Positions 11,601 to 23,867 of a stretch of DNA of 64,000 nt are shown in pieces. The notes beneath the pieces were generated by a model that saw only the letters and a program-made list of their open reading frames with translations, ran no database searches and had not been told where the DNA came from. Position 1 is the first letter of the stretch; every line of letters starts with the position of its first letter. The stretch is from Acanthamoeba sp. SK_2022b (Eukaryota > Discosea > Longamoebia > Acanthamoebidae): assembly GCA_027943245.1 (NCBI GenBank), contig JANDJZ010000071.1:1-64000 (forward strand). The letters run 5' to 3'. The position numbers and the translations under genes are program-made.

Positions 11601-14600
11601 CAGCGCACGTCCGACGAGCTGCACGCCAAGACGCAGGCGGCGGCGCAGCTTGCGCAGCAGCTCGCAGCGAGCGAGGACGAGGCGCGCAGTGCCCGTGACC
11701 AGAGCGAGAGCGAAGGCAGGGCCCATCAGCAAACCGAGGAGCGGCTGCAGGGAGAGCTCCGCGCGGCGCGCGTGGAGACCGCGCAGGCACAGGCTGCCCT
11801 GCGTGCGATCGAGGTCGAGCGGGACCGGTTGGCCGACGCGCAGGCCAAGAGGGAGGCCGAAGCGGCGGCGCTCGCGCAGCAGCTGGCCGACTCGCAGCGC
11901 GAGAGCGAAGGCCTGCGCGCCGAGCTCGCCAGCGTGCAGGGCCACGCCGACTCGCTCCAGGCACTCGGCCACGAGAAGGACCGACGCGTGGACTCCCTCC
12001 AGGCAGCGCTCGACGAGCGCGCACGCGACCTGGCCGAAGTGAGGCGGCAGCTGGAGGCGAGGGAGAAGGAGAGCGAGGAGAAGGCGAAGCGGGAGGAAGG
12101 CGAGGCGGAGGCGCTCAAGGCGGAGATGGAGCGGCAGGGCGGCGAGCTCGAGAGCGTCAAGGGCGAGCGCGACGCGCTGGCGCAGGCCAAGGCCGACGTC
12201 GAATCCGAGTTGGCCCGAGCCCGGGCCAGCGTGGAGGAGCTCGAGTCGCGAGCTGCAGATGCCCAACAGCGCATCGATGAGCTCGCACAGGCCAACCGAC
12301 AACTGGCGCACGAAGCGGAGGCGACGCGAGAGCGGCTGGCCACTAGCGAGGCCGAGGTGGCACAGAAGGCCGAAGCACTCGCACGAACAAACCACGAACT
12401 GCAGGCCAAGACCGGCGACTTGGACCGGCTGCGAGCAGAGTGCGACGCGCTGCGGGCTCGGCAGCAGGAGACGTCCGCCGAGCTGCAGGCCGCCCAGGAG
12501 AGCCTGCGGGCCAAGTCCCACTCGTTGGCCGAGCTCGCCCGCCAACTCGAGGCGAGCAAGGCCGACCTCGAACAGCTCAAAGAGGAGAGCGAGCGCGAGC
12601 GCCGTGCGACGGCGGCGGCCAACGAGCAGACGGCGGAGCGCCTCAAAAGCGAGCTCAGCGCGTCGCGCAGGGAGGCCGAGCAGACGAGATCGGCCCTTGA
12701 AGCGAGCGAGGACGAGCGCAAGCGGCTGGTCGAGGCCCAGACCAGGAGGGAGGGCGAGATGACGGCGCTCGCCCAGCAGCTGGCCACGCTTGCGCAGCAG
12801 CTCGACGAGCGGGAGCGCGAGAACGAGGACATGCGCGTCGACGCGCAGAAGAGCGCCGACGAGGTCGCGTCCCTGCGAGGGCTTGCCGAGGAGAAGGACC
12901 GACGCCTAGATTCGCTCGAGCAGGCGCTGGACCAGCGCGGCCACAAGTTGGCCGCGGCCAACGCTTCTATCGCCGAGCTCACCAGGGAGAGCGCGCAGCG
13001 CGCCGAAGCGCTCAAGGCCGTCACGGGCGACCGCGACGCGCTGGCCCAGACCAAGGCCGACGTTGAATCGGAGTTGGCCCGAGCCCGCGCCGATCGGAAG
13101 GAGCTCGAGGCCCGCACGGAGGAACTGAAGCGCGAGGCGGAGGCGGAGGCCGCCGCAGTCGAGGCCGAGCGCGAGTCGACGCAAAAGCAGAACGAGACCC
13201 GGCTCGCCGAGCGGCAGCAGCGGATCGACGAGCTCGAGCAGGCCAATCGGCAGTTGACGCTGGACCGGGAGTCGGCGCGTGAGCAGCTGGCGACCAGGGA
13301 CGCTGAGCTGGGCCAGAAGGCCGACGAGCTCGCACAGGCGGCCCGGACGATCGAAGCACGGTCGGGTGACGTGGCACGACTGCGCGCGGAATGCGAGGCC
13401 ACGGAGGCGCGCTTGGAGGAGAGCCACGGCGAGCGTAAGCGTTTGGTCGACGCGCGGGCCGCGCTGGAGGGCGAGGTGGCCGCTCTCACGGAGCAGCTCA
13501 CCGAATCGCAGCGCGAGGGCGAGAGCCTGCGTGCGGCGCTGGTGATCAAGGTGGACGAGGTGGAGTCACTCAACACGCTCGGTCGGGAGAGGGACGCGCG
13601 TATCAACTCGCTCGAGGCGACGCTCGGCGAGCGCGCACAGGAGGCGACCGCCGCCAGTGCCACGATCGCGAAGCTGACCCGTGAGATCGAGGGCGTCACG
13701 GGCGAGCGCAATGGGCTTGCGGAGGCCAAGGCCGGTGTCGAGTCGGAGTTGGCGCGAGCCCGTGCCGAAGCGCTGGAGCTCGAGGCGCTGGCCACGGAGC
13801 TGAAGCGGGAGGCGGAGGCCAAGGCCGAACAGGCCCGATCGCTGCGCCACCAACTCGAGCTCAAGCAGGCAGAGCTGGTGGACAAGGCGAGCGAGGTGGC
13901 CAAGCGGGAGGCCGAAGCGGCGGCGCTCGCGCAGCAGCTGACCGACTCGCAGCGCGAGAGCGAACGCCTGCGCGCCGAGCTCGCCAGCGTGCAGGGCCAC
14001 GCCGACTCGCTCCAGGCGAGGGAGAAGGAGAACGAGGAGAAGGCGAAGCGGGAGGAAGGCGAGGCGGAGGCGCTCAAGGCGGAGATGGAGCGTCAGGGCG
14101 GCGAGCTCGAGAGCGTCAAGGGCGAGCGCGACGCGCTGGCGCAGGCCAAGGCCGACGTCGAATCCGAGTTGGCCAAAACGGCAGAAGAACGCGACGCGCT
14201 GGCGCAGGCCAAGGCCGACATCGACTCGGAGTTGACGAGGGCGCGGGACGACCTGCGATCGCTCGAGGCTCAGGTCGCGGAGCTCGAGCGCGAGTCAGAG
14301 GCGCAGGCCGCCGCGTCCGAGGCTGCGCTACTCGAAGCCCGGGCACAGCTGGCGAGCGCGAGAACCGAGAGCGAGAGCCAGGCCGCCGACCTGCGGGGCC
14401 AGCTCGAGCGCAGACAAGCGGAAATCGACGCCCTCGCGCAGCGCCATGCCGAAGAGCTCGGCGAAGCGCAGCGGCAGCTGAATGCCACGACGCAGGAGCT
14501 GCGCGCGATCGAGGACCGGGTGGCGGCGCTCGGCGCGGAGCTGGGTCAGCGCGACGCCGCGCTTCGGGAGAAGGAGGTGGAGGAGAGGAGGCTCGGCGAA

Positions 14601-17287
14601 GAGCGCACGGCGGAGGGGCTCGCCTGGGCGCAGCGCCTGGACGAGGCCAAGGCCGAGCTCGCGCAGCGCCTGCAGGCCGCCGACCGAGCGCTCGAGCAGC
14701 TGAAGAGCGAAAGCGAAGCCAAGCTCGAGGCGGCCGAGAGCCGCAGGGCGAGCGAGGCGCAGGCGCTGCGGGACGAGCTCGAGCGGCTCGCGAAGGAGCA
14801 TGAGCGCGCGGTGTCCGAGCTGAAGGCCGACCGGGACAAGGAGACAAACGCGCTGCTGGGCGAGCTGGCTCAGCGCGACCGCCAGGTCGAGGCCAAGAGG
14901 AAGGAGCTCGAGGCCTTCGCGCTGGAAGCCGAGGCCCGGGAGTCGGAGCTGGCTCGGCAGCTCGATCGCGAGCGGGACCAGCTGGCCAACGAGAAACGAG
15001 AGAGGCAGGACGAGGCCAAGGCACTCGCTGCGGCGCACGAGCGCGAGGTCGACCAGCTCAAGCAGGCCATGACGAAGCAGCGGCAGGACGAGGTCGCGCT
15101 CCTGAACGCCGAGCTGGAGAAGGGCTCGGCCGCGCTGGCCGCTTCCGAGGCCAAGTCGAAGGAGGCCTCGGCGAGGCTCAAGCAGAGCCAGCGCGAGGTA
15201 GAGCGGCTCGAGGAACACACGAAGCGGGTGGACGCCGAGCTGGCCGACCTCACCCTCCGCTTCGAAGCGGCCGAGCGCAAGGCAAATGCAGTCAACGCCG
15301 AACTCGCCGCCAAGGGCGAGGAGTTGGCCCACCTCAAGGTGCGCCGCCTTCCCGCCCCCCGTTCCTTTGCTGTCGAGTGTCCCTTCTCTTTCGCTCTTTG
15401 ACCCGATCGTTTCGCGTTCTCTTTCGCTCTTTCTTTCACGCTGTGCTCACAGGACAACTTGGGCAAGTCCAACGAGGAAGCGCAGGCGGCCGCCCTCGAG
15501 CTCGTCTCCCAGGCACGTTAGCCGTCGTCCTGCCATGGCTACACAGACCTTATGTCCACTAACAGGCTCGTTCGCTCGTTCATGATGACTCCGAGCAGAG
15601 CCAGGCAAAGCTGCAGGCGATGAGGGAGGAGCTGCGGGTCAAGGAGGAAGAGCTTCTCAAGAAGGACCAGGCGGTCAACCAACACAGGATGGACCTGCTG
15701 ATCAAGGACGACGCCCTGTCAGCGGCGCAGGGACAGGTCGAGGACGTGAAGAGGCAGCTGGCCGCCGTCGAGCAGAAGGCCAAGCAGGCCAAGGAGCGCG
15801 AGGCCCAGGCCAAGGCCGAGATGGAGCAGAACGAGACCGTGCTGCTCGGCATGATCAACGAGGTCGATGCGCTCAAGGAGAAGCTGCAACAGCGCCAGCG
15901 CGTCGAATCCGAGACGCAGCAGCAGCTGCGGGACGAGCTCGCCAGGGTCAAGGAGGCTGAGGCACGCACGGCTGCCGAGGCCCGAGCCCTCCGGCAGGAG
16001 CTGGACCTGCTCGCCGCCCAGCGTGACACCCAGCGCGACGTCGAGAAAGTCGAAAAGGAAAAGGAAAAGGAAAAGGAAAAGGAAAAGGAAAAGGAGAACG
16101 AGGAGAAACAGGTGGCTGAGGTCAAGCGCCGCCGTAGAGCGACGGTGAGCAACCCGTTCGCTCTGGTCAACTTGGCGGCGGGAACGGGCGACGCCGAGGT
16201 GAAGCGCAGGGCGGCGTCCGACGCCAGGAGTGCGGCCGAGGTCCGTGCGTTGAAGCAGAGCGTGGGCGAGCTGATGGCGGAGAAGCAGCGCCTGACGCAG
16301 GAGGTCGAGGCCAAGCTGCGGGAGGCCAACGAGCTCAGGGAGAACGCGAGGATGGCCAGCGCCCAAGCGACAGAGCGCGAGGGTAGCAACCTCGCCGAAG
16401 GCGAGCTGCATCACGACTCGTCTCAGGAGCGCATTCAGCAGCTCGAGGAGATGATCGAGATGATGGAGATGATGAAGAGCGTGTCGCACGAGGACGAGAT
16501 GCTTCACCGCGACCGCAAGATCAGCGAGCACGAGAGCCAGATCGCCTTCCTCCGCCAGAAGGTCGACGAGTCGGTCAAGGAGAAGGAGGAGCTCGTGATG
16601 GCCCTCAACAACACGAAGATCACCGTCAGGGAGCTCGAGAAGCAACTCCGCGGCGAGGACAGCGCCGGCGACGATGACGACTACGGCGATGACGCGGTGA
16701 CTGCAGCCGACGCCGGCAAAGCGGGCAAGGGCAAGGACAAGGTGCCCGCCGTGGGCACGCCGCAGCGGCGCCGGCGCCGATGGGAGCGGTGGGCTCGCGA
16801 GGAGAAGGTCGACGACAGCGAGCTCAAGAAGGAGGTGCGGCTGCTGTTCAACCAGCTCAAGGAGACCGAGGCCGAGCTACGCGACAACGAGGCCAAGCTG
16901 CAGGCGGCCGCGGTAGAGCTCGAGGCCGCGCGTGCGCGGGCCGAGTCCATCGAGCAGCGCGAGCGGATGCGGGCCGAGGAGGAGGACGACGACCGGATCA
17001 TGGAGCACGACCTGGAGATGGAGGAGAAGATGCGCCGCGAGGGCGAGATCCGACGACTCAACGCCGAGCTGGAGGACGTGCGACGCGAACTCTTCTTCTC
17101 CACCGCCGTAGCGATCAAGCTCAATCTCTCGCAGAGCGGCCGCCAGTGCACGCAGAACGTGGCGGCGCTGTACGAGCAGTCGCTGCGCGAGCGCGTCGAC
17201 CATCGACACTGGAACGCTTGGATCTACGCGCAGCTCACCTCCACTGGCCCCTCGCCACCCACTGCGCGCGCCACCCTTCGTCGGTGA
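8601..17287 (+). CDS. Giant PH-domain coiled-coil protein
   Basis: Roughly 2,700-residue protein. After a Ser-rich leader (MMEGKRGLSSSVSS), a PH domain is spread over short exons: LEGWLHKKGEKGLVRSYKRR starts it and HEETAYW/VDGLNLYLK ends it, including the conserved C-terminal Trp. From about 9,620 to 17,100 the sequence is almost unbroken coiled coil rich in Glu, Ala, Gln, Lys and Arg, mostly in one exon of nearly 5.8 kb (about 9,624-15,332). An acidic/basic (EK)n run lies at about 16,050-16,100. The last 60 residues (AIKLNLSQSGRQCTQNVAAL, then WNAWIYAQL) are not coiled coil. One intron (15513-15565) appears to be GC-AG. The coil contains an internal duplication (11844-12215 copied at 13899-14174). 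Architecture suggests a membrane- or phosphoinositide-tethered scaffold or golgin-like tether, but no named orthologue is recognised. Start could be 8601 or 8604. Confidence 0.75.
11844..12215 (+). repeat. Internal coding duplication, copy 1
   Basis: 372-bp coiled-coil segment beginning with codons for AKREAEAAALAQQLADSQRE. Bases 11844-11962 and 12055-12215 recur at 13899-14017 and 14014-14174 with only about five differences. A central 96 bp (32 codons, ALGHEKDRRVDSLQAALDER onward) is absent from the second copy. Confidence 0.9.
13899..14174 (+). repeat. Internal coding duplication, copy 2 (96 bp shorter)
   Basis: 276-bp near-copy of 11844-12215. The two shared blocks are about 97-98% identical by eye, far above the similarity expected for drifting heptad repeats. 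The 96-bp length difference is in frame. Confidence 0.9.
15513..15565 (+). other. Probable GC-AG intron
   Basis: The exon 15453-15512 encodes exactly 20 codons ending LELVSQ. The next in-frame coding block starts GCT CGT TCG at 15566 after AACAG. Keeping frame requires a donor CAG|GCACGT. The nearby GTTAGC donor would shift frame and meet a stop. No other GC donor was noticed in the window. Confidence 0.6.
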
Positions 17288-17365
17288 CGCCATCAGTAGA
17301 AAATATTAAATAAATAAATTAAAAAACAGAAAATATTGCCGTGGTTTTTATTCGTTTCAGCCTCG

Positions 17366-18314
17366 ATGAGCAAGAAGGATGGCAGGCTTGGGAAGCAGCT
17401 GGGCGACACGCTGCAGGGACTCAGCTCGCTCATGCAGATGCAGTTCACAAGCAACGGAAGCGGGTCACTCAGCAATGACTTCTTCAATCTCATTAAGGGG
17501 ATAGGAGAGGCAAAATCAAAACTCGTACGCTACGGCCCTCTGTGGGTGACACACTGCACTAAGAGGACTGCCACAACTGAACAGCTTTTTAATAGGAAGA
17601 AGATTTGATCATCGAAAAGGAAATGAGGTTGCTGCGCTCCGTCATCGCTCAACCTGACAATGCCGTACGTGCCCTTTGGTTATTGTTTTTAATTATTATT
17701 AAAATTAATTTTAAAAAAGCTTTCCAATCACCTATCTTATTAATCTGGTTAAATAATACTCCAGAAATACATGCGGGAGTACGTCGTGAGGCTCATGTAT
17801 TGCGAGATGCTCGGGCACGACGTGTCGTGGGGCTACATCCACGCTATCAACATGACGCAGGTATCCTGTGCTCTCTCACCGCGCAACTGCTTGAAGGATG
17901 GTGGCTTCATCACCTTTACCTCAACCTTACATTCGTGTGTGCGTACGCAGCAATCGAAGCTGCTGGACAAATGGGTGGGCTACATCGCCGTGGCGTCCTT
18001 CCTTCACAGGGACCACGAGCTGCTGATCCTCCTCATCAGCTCTCTGCGCAGGGTATAGCTCGTTTCCCTGTCGCTATCGCGGAGATCGCTTACCAGGTTG
18101 CGTTGTATGTGCGTGTTTGTCCACCGGAAATGCGCAGGATCTGGGCAGCACGAACCAGTTGCACGTGTGCGCCGCCCTCACGGCGCTGTCTCACCTGATC
18201 AGCGAGGAGACCATCCCTGCAGTCCTTCCCCTCGTCACTGAACTCCTCCAGCACGAGAAGTACTCCTTCGTTCCCGCTCGCAGCAGCCATGCGGCTTGGA
18301 TGGTTGAGCCAACA

Positions 18315-18377
<63 letters not shown>

Positions 18378-19990
18378 GGCCGTGGTGCGCAAGAAGGCTG
18401 TGATGGCGCTGCTGCGCTTTTTCCTGCTGTCGCCTAACAGCGTGGACCACCTGCACGAAAAGGTCAGGCGGTCGCTCTGCGACGCCGACCCGTCGGTCAT
18501 GAGCGCGACCCTCAACCTGCTCGAGCACCTCATCGAGGTAGGCGCGCTTCGCTGGACATCGCCCCCCCCGGAGCTCGTTTTGTTTTCCCACGGTTGTCTC
18601 ACGCCGCTGTTGCGTTGCAGAGGGACCCGCGGGTGTGGAAGGACATCGCGCCCACGCTGGTGTCCATCCTCAAGCAGATCGTGCAGAAGCGTCTGCCCAA
18701 GCACTACGAGTACCACCACGTGCCCGCGCCCTGGACGCAGATCAAGCTGCTCCGCCTGCTGGGCAAACTCGGCGCCAACGACAAGAGGCACACCCTCTCC
18801 CCTCCCCATTCTCCCCTCGGGCCTGCGCTTGCGCCCAACAATTCTCATGCGGCCACATGTCCCTGACAGGGTGAGCGAGCACATGTATGACACCCTGGCC
18901 GACGTGATGAAGCAGGCGACGACCAACAACGCAGCTTACGGTAAGTGCTAGCACAGGGACGGCGATGGTAATGGTGGCGGGAATGGTGATGCTAGCTCAC
19001 CTTTTTGTGCTCTCTCTCTCTCTCTCTCTCTCGCGTGCGCTGTACTATCGCATCGACCGCAGCGCTGGTGTATGAGTGCGTCAAGACGATCTCGTCCATT
19101 TACCCGAAGCCTGCGCTGCTCGAAGCTGCGGCGTCGTCCATCTCCCAGTTCATCACCAGCAAGAGGTAGTGTCCCAATCCCAGACTGTTTTTATCAGACG
19201 ATCTTTGGCAAACATCGTCGACGGTATCTCACCCCTAGCTTTCATGAAAAACAGCAACAATCTCAAGTACATCGGCATCGATGGCCTGAGCATGATCATG
19301 ACCATCGATGCGCGTCACGTACAGCGCCATCAGATGCAGGTAGTCGATTGTCTGCGCTCTCCCGACGATACACTGAAGCGAAAGGTATGCTGCCTTCACT
19401 CCATTCCAAAGCCTTGCTCCGGTCACACGACGGCTGTCGTGTGCTGCTGTGATGGCGCAACTGAACACCCCACAACATTGTCTCAACGAATCTTGCAGAC
19501 GCTCGACCTGCTGTACAAGATGACCAACCCCGTGAACGTGGAGATGATCACCCAAAAGCTGGTTGACCACCTGGCCACGACGTCAGACTTCCACTTGCGC
19601 ACCGAGCTGGTGTCGCGCATCACCCAGCTCGCTGAACGGTTCTCGCCCAACAACGAGTGGTTCATCGAGATCATGATCCGAGTGTTCCTGCTGGGCGGCG
19701 AGCTCGTTCGGGCGGAGATCGCGCACAACCTCATGCAGCTGATCGCCGAGGGGGTGGAGGACGAGCACGGCGACGAGGAGCTGCGCATCTACGCCGTCAC
19801 CAAGCTCATGGAGGTCCTCGAGAAGGAGGCCGTCGTGCCCGATGTCCTCGTCCAGCTGGCCGTGTGGGTGCTCTCTGAATACGGCTACCTCTCGCCCACG
19901 CATGCCCTCAACCAGATCGCCGACCGTCTCGTGCTGATCCTCGAGCAAGCCCACCAGAGTGCGTCACACACACACACACCACCACCACCA

Positions 19991-20041
<51 letters not shown>

Positions 20042-21919
20042 GAGAGAGAGAGCGTCCATGCATCGCTTCCCGTGGACTCATCGTGGGCACGTGGCGTGTG
20101 GGATGCGTGCAGGCAGCGAGACGCGCTGTTGGATCGTGTCGGGGCTGATGAAGCTGGTCGCCCAGATGAACCACTGCCCGCCGGCCATCGAAGAGGTCGT
20201 CGGCAAGTACAAGCGCTCTCGCCACATCGACCTCCAGCAGGTGCGCATGACCATCTCGCCCCCTTTAATCCTCGACTGACCACTGGACCACCCCCGGCCC
20301 CGCTCTGCCCCGCGCCCCTTTCCAGCGGTGCTACGAGTTCGAGGCCCTCATCGCCAGCCCTGACACGATGCGCAACGTGCTGCCCATCGACGCAAGGTAT
20401 GGCCGTCGTGCTTTGCAGGAGCTCCGCGCGAGGCTACCGCCCGCCTCGGCCATCTCACGCGCGCGTTGCGTGCAGCTGCGAGGACATCCTGGTGGACCAG
20501 CGCATGTCGTTCCTCGACGACTTTGTCCAGATGCAGCTCGCTGCGGGCGCCCGACCCTATCTCGAGCCCGCGCAGCGCCCCGACTTCTCCGGTGATCTGC
20601 AACTTGGTAGGCACCCTCTCTCTTTTCGTAGTCGTCATCATCGCCATCGTCGTCATCACTATCAACATCGCACACCACTCACGCGCCTCGGTTGCAGAGC
20701 CCAAGAAGGCGGAGAAGAAGCAGCTCAAGTTCGACAAGTACGCCGACCCGAAGCTCAAGGCCCTGCGCCCGTTGCTTCCGACCACCCCCATACCGGCCGG
20801 TGCCGGCGGCGCCGGGCCCGCTTCGCCCGAGGCGCTCCCGTCATCGCCCGTCGCCGCGTTGTCGCCGCTTGCGCCTTCGTCGACGTCCCTCGGCGGAGGC
20901 CTGTCGACGGGCGGCGCCCGCAAATGGACCAAGGCCGGCTACCAGGGCGACCTCGCGCCGGCCGGCGCAGCCCCGAGCCCAGTAAAGACCGGCGGCAGCG
21001 ACGGCGGCGGTTACCGCTCTCCCGCACCCGGCGCCGCCACCGAGTCTCCCCTCCTCATGTGCGTGCGCTCCTCTCGCTTGGCTCGTGATATCTCGGAGTT
21101 TGCCCATGCTGGCTCGCTCATTGGTCCATGCCACGGCAGCGGGAGTGACCAGCCCGAGCGCCGCGAGAAGGAGGCCGAGAGGCTCGCCCCGTCGGCGTCG
21201 GCATCTTCGCAGGCGTTTGGCGACAAGAAGATCTCCAAGGAGGACCAGGGCCTGTTTGCCGGCCTCAGCGCTGGTGCCTTGTCTCTCCGGAGCTCTCCTC
21301 CCGCTCCCGTGGAGATTGCCACGCTCACACGCGACACACACATACCCATGACAGGTGGAGGCGACCAGAGCGCCCAGCGTGGCCCGCCGAGGCGCAAGAT
21401 GGTGTCGTCCAAGCCGATGCCCGCTGATCTGCACTCCGCTCCTCAGGTACTGCTTTTTTTTTTTTTTTTTTTTGAGGTTTATTTTAGTATTTGTAGTTAA
21501 TTTTTTATGTTTATCTATTTTATTTTGTGAATTGCCTTGAGCTATGTACAGACGCTGAATGCGTTCCCCCTCCCAATCGTTTTTGGGACAGGCTTCGCTA
21601 TTGGAAGAGCTGAGCGACTCGCCGGTCCGGTCTCCCGTATCGCTCTCGCCCGTGGTCACGGGCTCCGGCGCTGCCGGCGGGCTGTTGCCCCACTTTGACG
21701 AGCATCCCGCCCTCTCGCCCTCCTCCGCCAGCCGTGCTGCGAGCGGCGGAGGCCAGCTGCTCATCGACGTCGATTTCCCGTCGCCGTCGTCGGCTGCCGT
21801 CATCGCTGCCACGACCACCACCGCTGGCACGCCCCTGCTGCCTCCCACCAAGTCAGGTACCGCCACGCGATGTCCTCTCGTGACGGCTTTCGTCAACATC
21901 AATACGCGCTAACACAAAA

Positions 21920-21982
<63 letters not shown>

Positions 21983-22697
21983 CATAGCGTCGATCGATGA
22001 TTTGCTGGGCGGCCTCAACCTCTCGGCACCTTCGTCGAGCGGGTCTGGCCAACTGGGCACCGTACGGCCCCAAGTCCCCTGCGGGCGGGTCAACACCGAA
22101 TCACTCGCACATTTATTCAATTATTCGTTGATTTGTTTATTCGTTTATTTGTTTATACCGCAGAGGAGCGACGAGGTGCTGCAGGCTACGCCGGCGCCCG
22201 CCATGGTGATGTCGCACAAGCACAACGGCAACCTGGACTTTAGCAACTTCAACTTCCCGCCCCACCTCGCCCGAGACTTGGGTGCGCACGCACGCCGCAT
22301 GTCGCGGCCACGTATGCGGGGCTGACTTCGACTGACTCGGGCGCCTTTCCCGTTCCGCGTCTCCCACCAGGTGCGGGCCCGTTGAAGCGGAGTCCCGGCG
22401 TGAACAGAGTCGCCAGCGAGGACGGCACGCTCCATGTTTCCCACTACTTTGTCCACAAGGCGCGTACCTCGGGACGACACTGGCCCCAGACCCAACGCCC
22501 AACGCCCACGCTTACCCTCGCTCTCACCAACAGGAGAACGACCTCGTGCTGGTCCTCTTCGTTAGCAACCTCCACGTCCAGGCACAGAACAACATCTCGG
22601 CCGTCGTCGATGTGCCCGACAACGTGCAGGTGAACCTCCCCCTGAACCGAGTCACCTCTCTCCTTTCTCGATCGAGATCTGTGTATATAACGTTCGG

Positions 22698-22744
<47 letters not shown>

Positions 22745-23700
22745 GCGTGTGCGTGTGTGTGTGCGTGTGCGTGTTGTGCGCCCACCAGCCGCGCTTCGCG
22801 AGCGTCGAGGGCGTGGACGTGGCGACGGATGGGCTCCGCGGCACGTTCCGCCTGGGCCGTCTGTCGGGCCAGTCGACCGTCGCCCTGTGCGCCTTCCTCA
22901 CCTTCGCCAAGCTTGGGGTCGGCGTCAATTTCAAGGTTTGGAGCACTTGCCCCCCCCCCGGCCCTACCCACCTCATCCAATCTGACGAGCGCTCCACCCA
23001 CGCCTCCCACACTCTCCCTCTCCTGTTCTGTTGACCCCAGGTCAACGTCGCCTACACGAACGACAAGAACCAGCCCAAGCGCCTGCAGTTCAGCCTGCCC
23101 CTGCACGTCACCGAACTGCTCAGGTGCGCAGCAACGCAATCCTCCCCTGCGACTGCTTCAGCTGGCGCAGCGAATCGGTGACGCTGATAACAACATGGTA
23201 ACGGCGATGCGCAGACCGTTCCCGATGACGACGGACGAGTACGGAAAGAAGTGGGGCACCTACAGCCAGCCCAACAAGATCAAGAAGGCCGCTCCAGCCA
23301 TGCTCTCCATCCAGCAGCTCGTCCATTTCATGCAGTCCCAGCTCAACCTCCACCACATCCAGACCATACGTACGAATGCGTGAGAGTGGGCACTTGCTGG
23401 TAAAGTGGCTGCTCTCATACGAAGCTTTGCTTTGTGTGATCGATCCAGGCACGGAGGCCATCGCGTGCGCTCGCTTGATCGGGAGCAACGACCTCGTCCT
23501 CGTGCACGGCAAAGTCGCCTCTCCCACCAACGTCGAACTCAGCGTGTACGGGACTCGCTCCCCTCCTCCCCTCTGGCAGCCCAAGCAGGCGCGCTAACCC
23601 CTTTTGTGTGGATTTTGTGGTGGTGGGGCACACAAGACGCACGACCAACAAGCTCTTCACGGAGGCGGTGTCCCGCCACATCGAACGTGTACTCGCCTGA
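17366..23700 (+). CDS. AP4E1: AP-4 complex subunit epsilon
   Basis: Large subunit of the AP-4 adaptor, which sorts cargo at the trans-Golgi network. Successive exons match the AP4E trunk closely: FFNLIKGIGEAKSK, EYVVRLMYCEMLGHDVSWGY, LLDKWVGYIAVASFLHRDHE, VRKKAVMALLRFFLLSPNSV, YHHVPAPWTQIKLLRLLGKL, YECVKTISSIYPKPALLEAA, TLDLLYKMTNPVNVEMITQK, ELVSRITQLAERFSPNNEWF and SCEDILVDQRMSFLDDFV. The VPAPW block and the CED-x-LVD-x-x-SFLD motif are typical of epsilon. A Pro/Ser/Ala/Gly-rich hinge follows (about 20,700-22,370), then an appendage domain (LVLVLFVSNLHVQAQN onward) ending in SRHIERVLA and TGA at 23698-23700. About 20 introns, several with long CA/GT tracts. Length is near 1,100 residues, like animal AP4E. 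TTTCAG just before the ATG suggests a 5'-UTR intron. Confidence 0.92.
18316..18375. repeat. Intronic (CA)n microsatellite
   Basis: Uninterrupted CA tract in an AP-4 epsilon intron. It abuts the acceptor CTAG before the exon encoding AVVRKKAVMALLRF. Confidence 0.95.
19965..20040. repeat. Intronic (CA)n/(CCA)n microsatellite
   Basis: CA tract with a short CCACCA interruption in an AP-4 epsilon intron. It is followed by GGGAGAGAGAG and the downstream acceptor. Confidence 0.95.
21922..21980. repeat. Intronic (CA)n microsatellite
   Basis: CA tract in the hinge-region intron of AP-4 epsilon. It runs to within a few bases of the acceptor GACATAG. Confidence 0.95.
22700..22775. repeat. Intronic (GT)n microsatellite
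   Basis: GT/GCGT tract on the sense strand of an AP-4 epsilon intron. The acceptor GCCCACCAG follows at about 22,790. This is the one GT-oriented tract in this gene; the others are CA on the sense strand. Confidence 0.95.
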
Positions 23701-23867
23701 GGCCTCCAGGCCTTGAAGAAACCGTTGGCAATGTTAAGAGTGAAGGCTGTATTGCTCCTGCGTAGTACATGAAAGCGAGAGATCGAAAGTTGAGGTAGAG
23801 AGTGGATAGCTGCTCCGCAGATATCGTGCGGAGGTGGAGAAGAGAAGGGGGGTGGGGATTGGTTGGC

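Noticed and set aside
10596..12545. 649-codon minus-strand ORF (and others up to 783 codons, such as 11726-14077)
   Set aside because: Antisense shadow of the coiled-coil exon. The composition (Leu/Arg/Gly or Ser/Ala only) mirrors GC-rich heptad codons, and there are no domains.
17284..17400. Single fused gene joining the giant coiled coil to AP-4 epsilon
   Set aside because: Splicing the obvious donor to the obvious acceptor shifts AP-4 out of frame and meets a stop within about 40 codons. The AP-4 N terminus is family-like from its own ATG.
18289..18951. ORFs translating (CA)n as HTHTHT or (GT)n as VCVCVC at several sites
   Set aside because: The tracts sit between well-matched exons with splice sites on each side. 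They are intronic microsatellites, not coding repeats.
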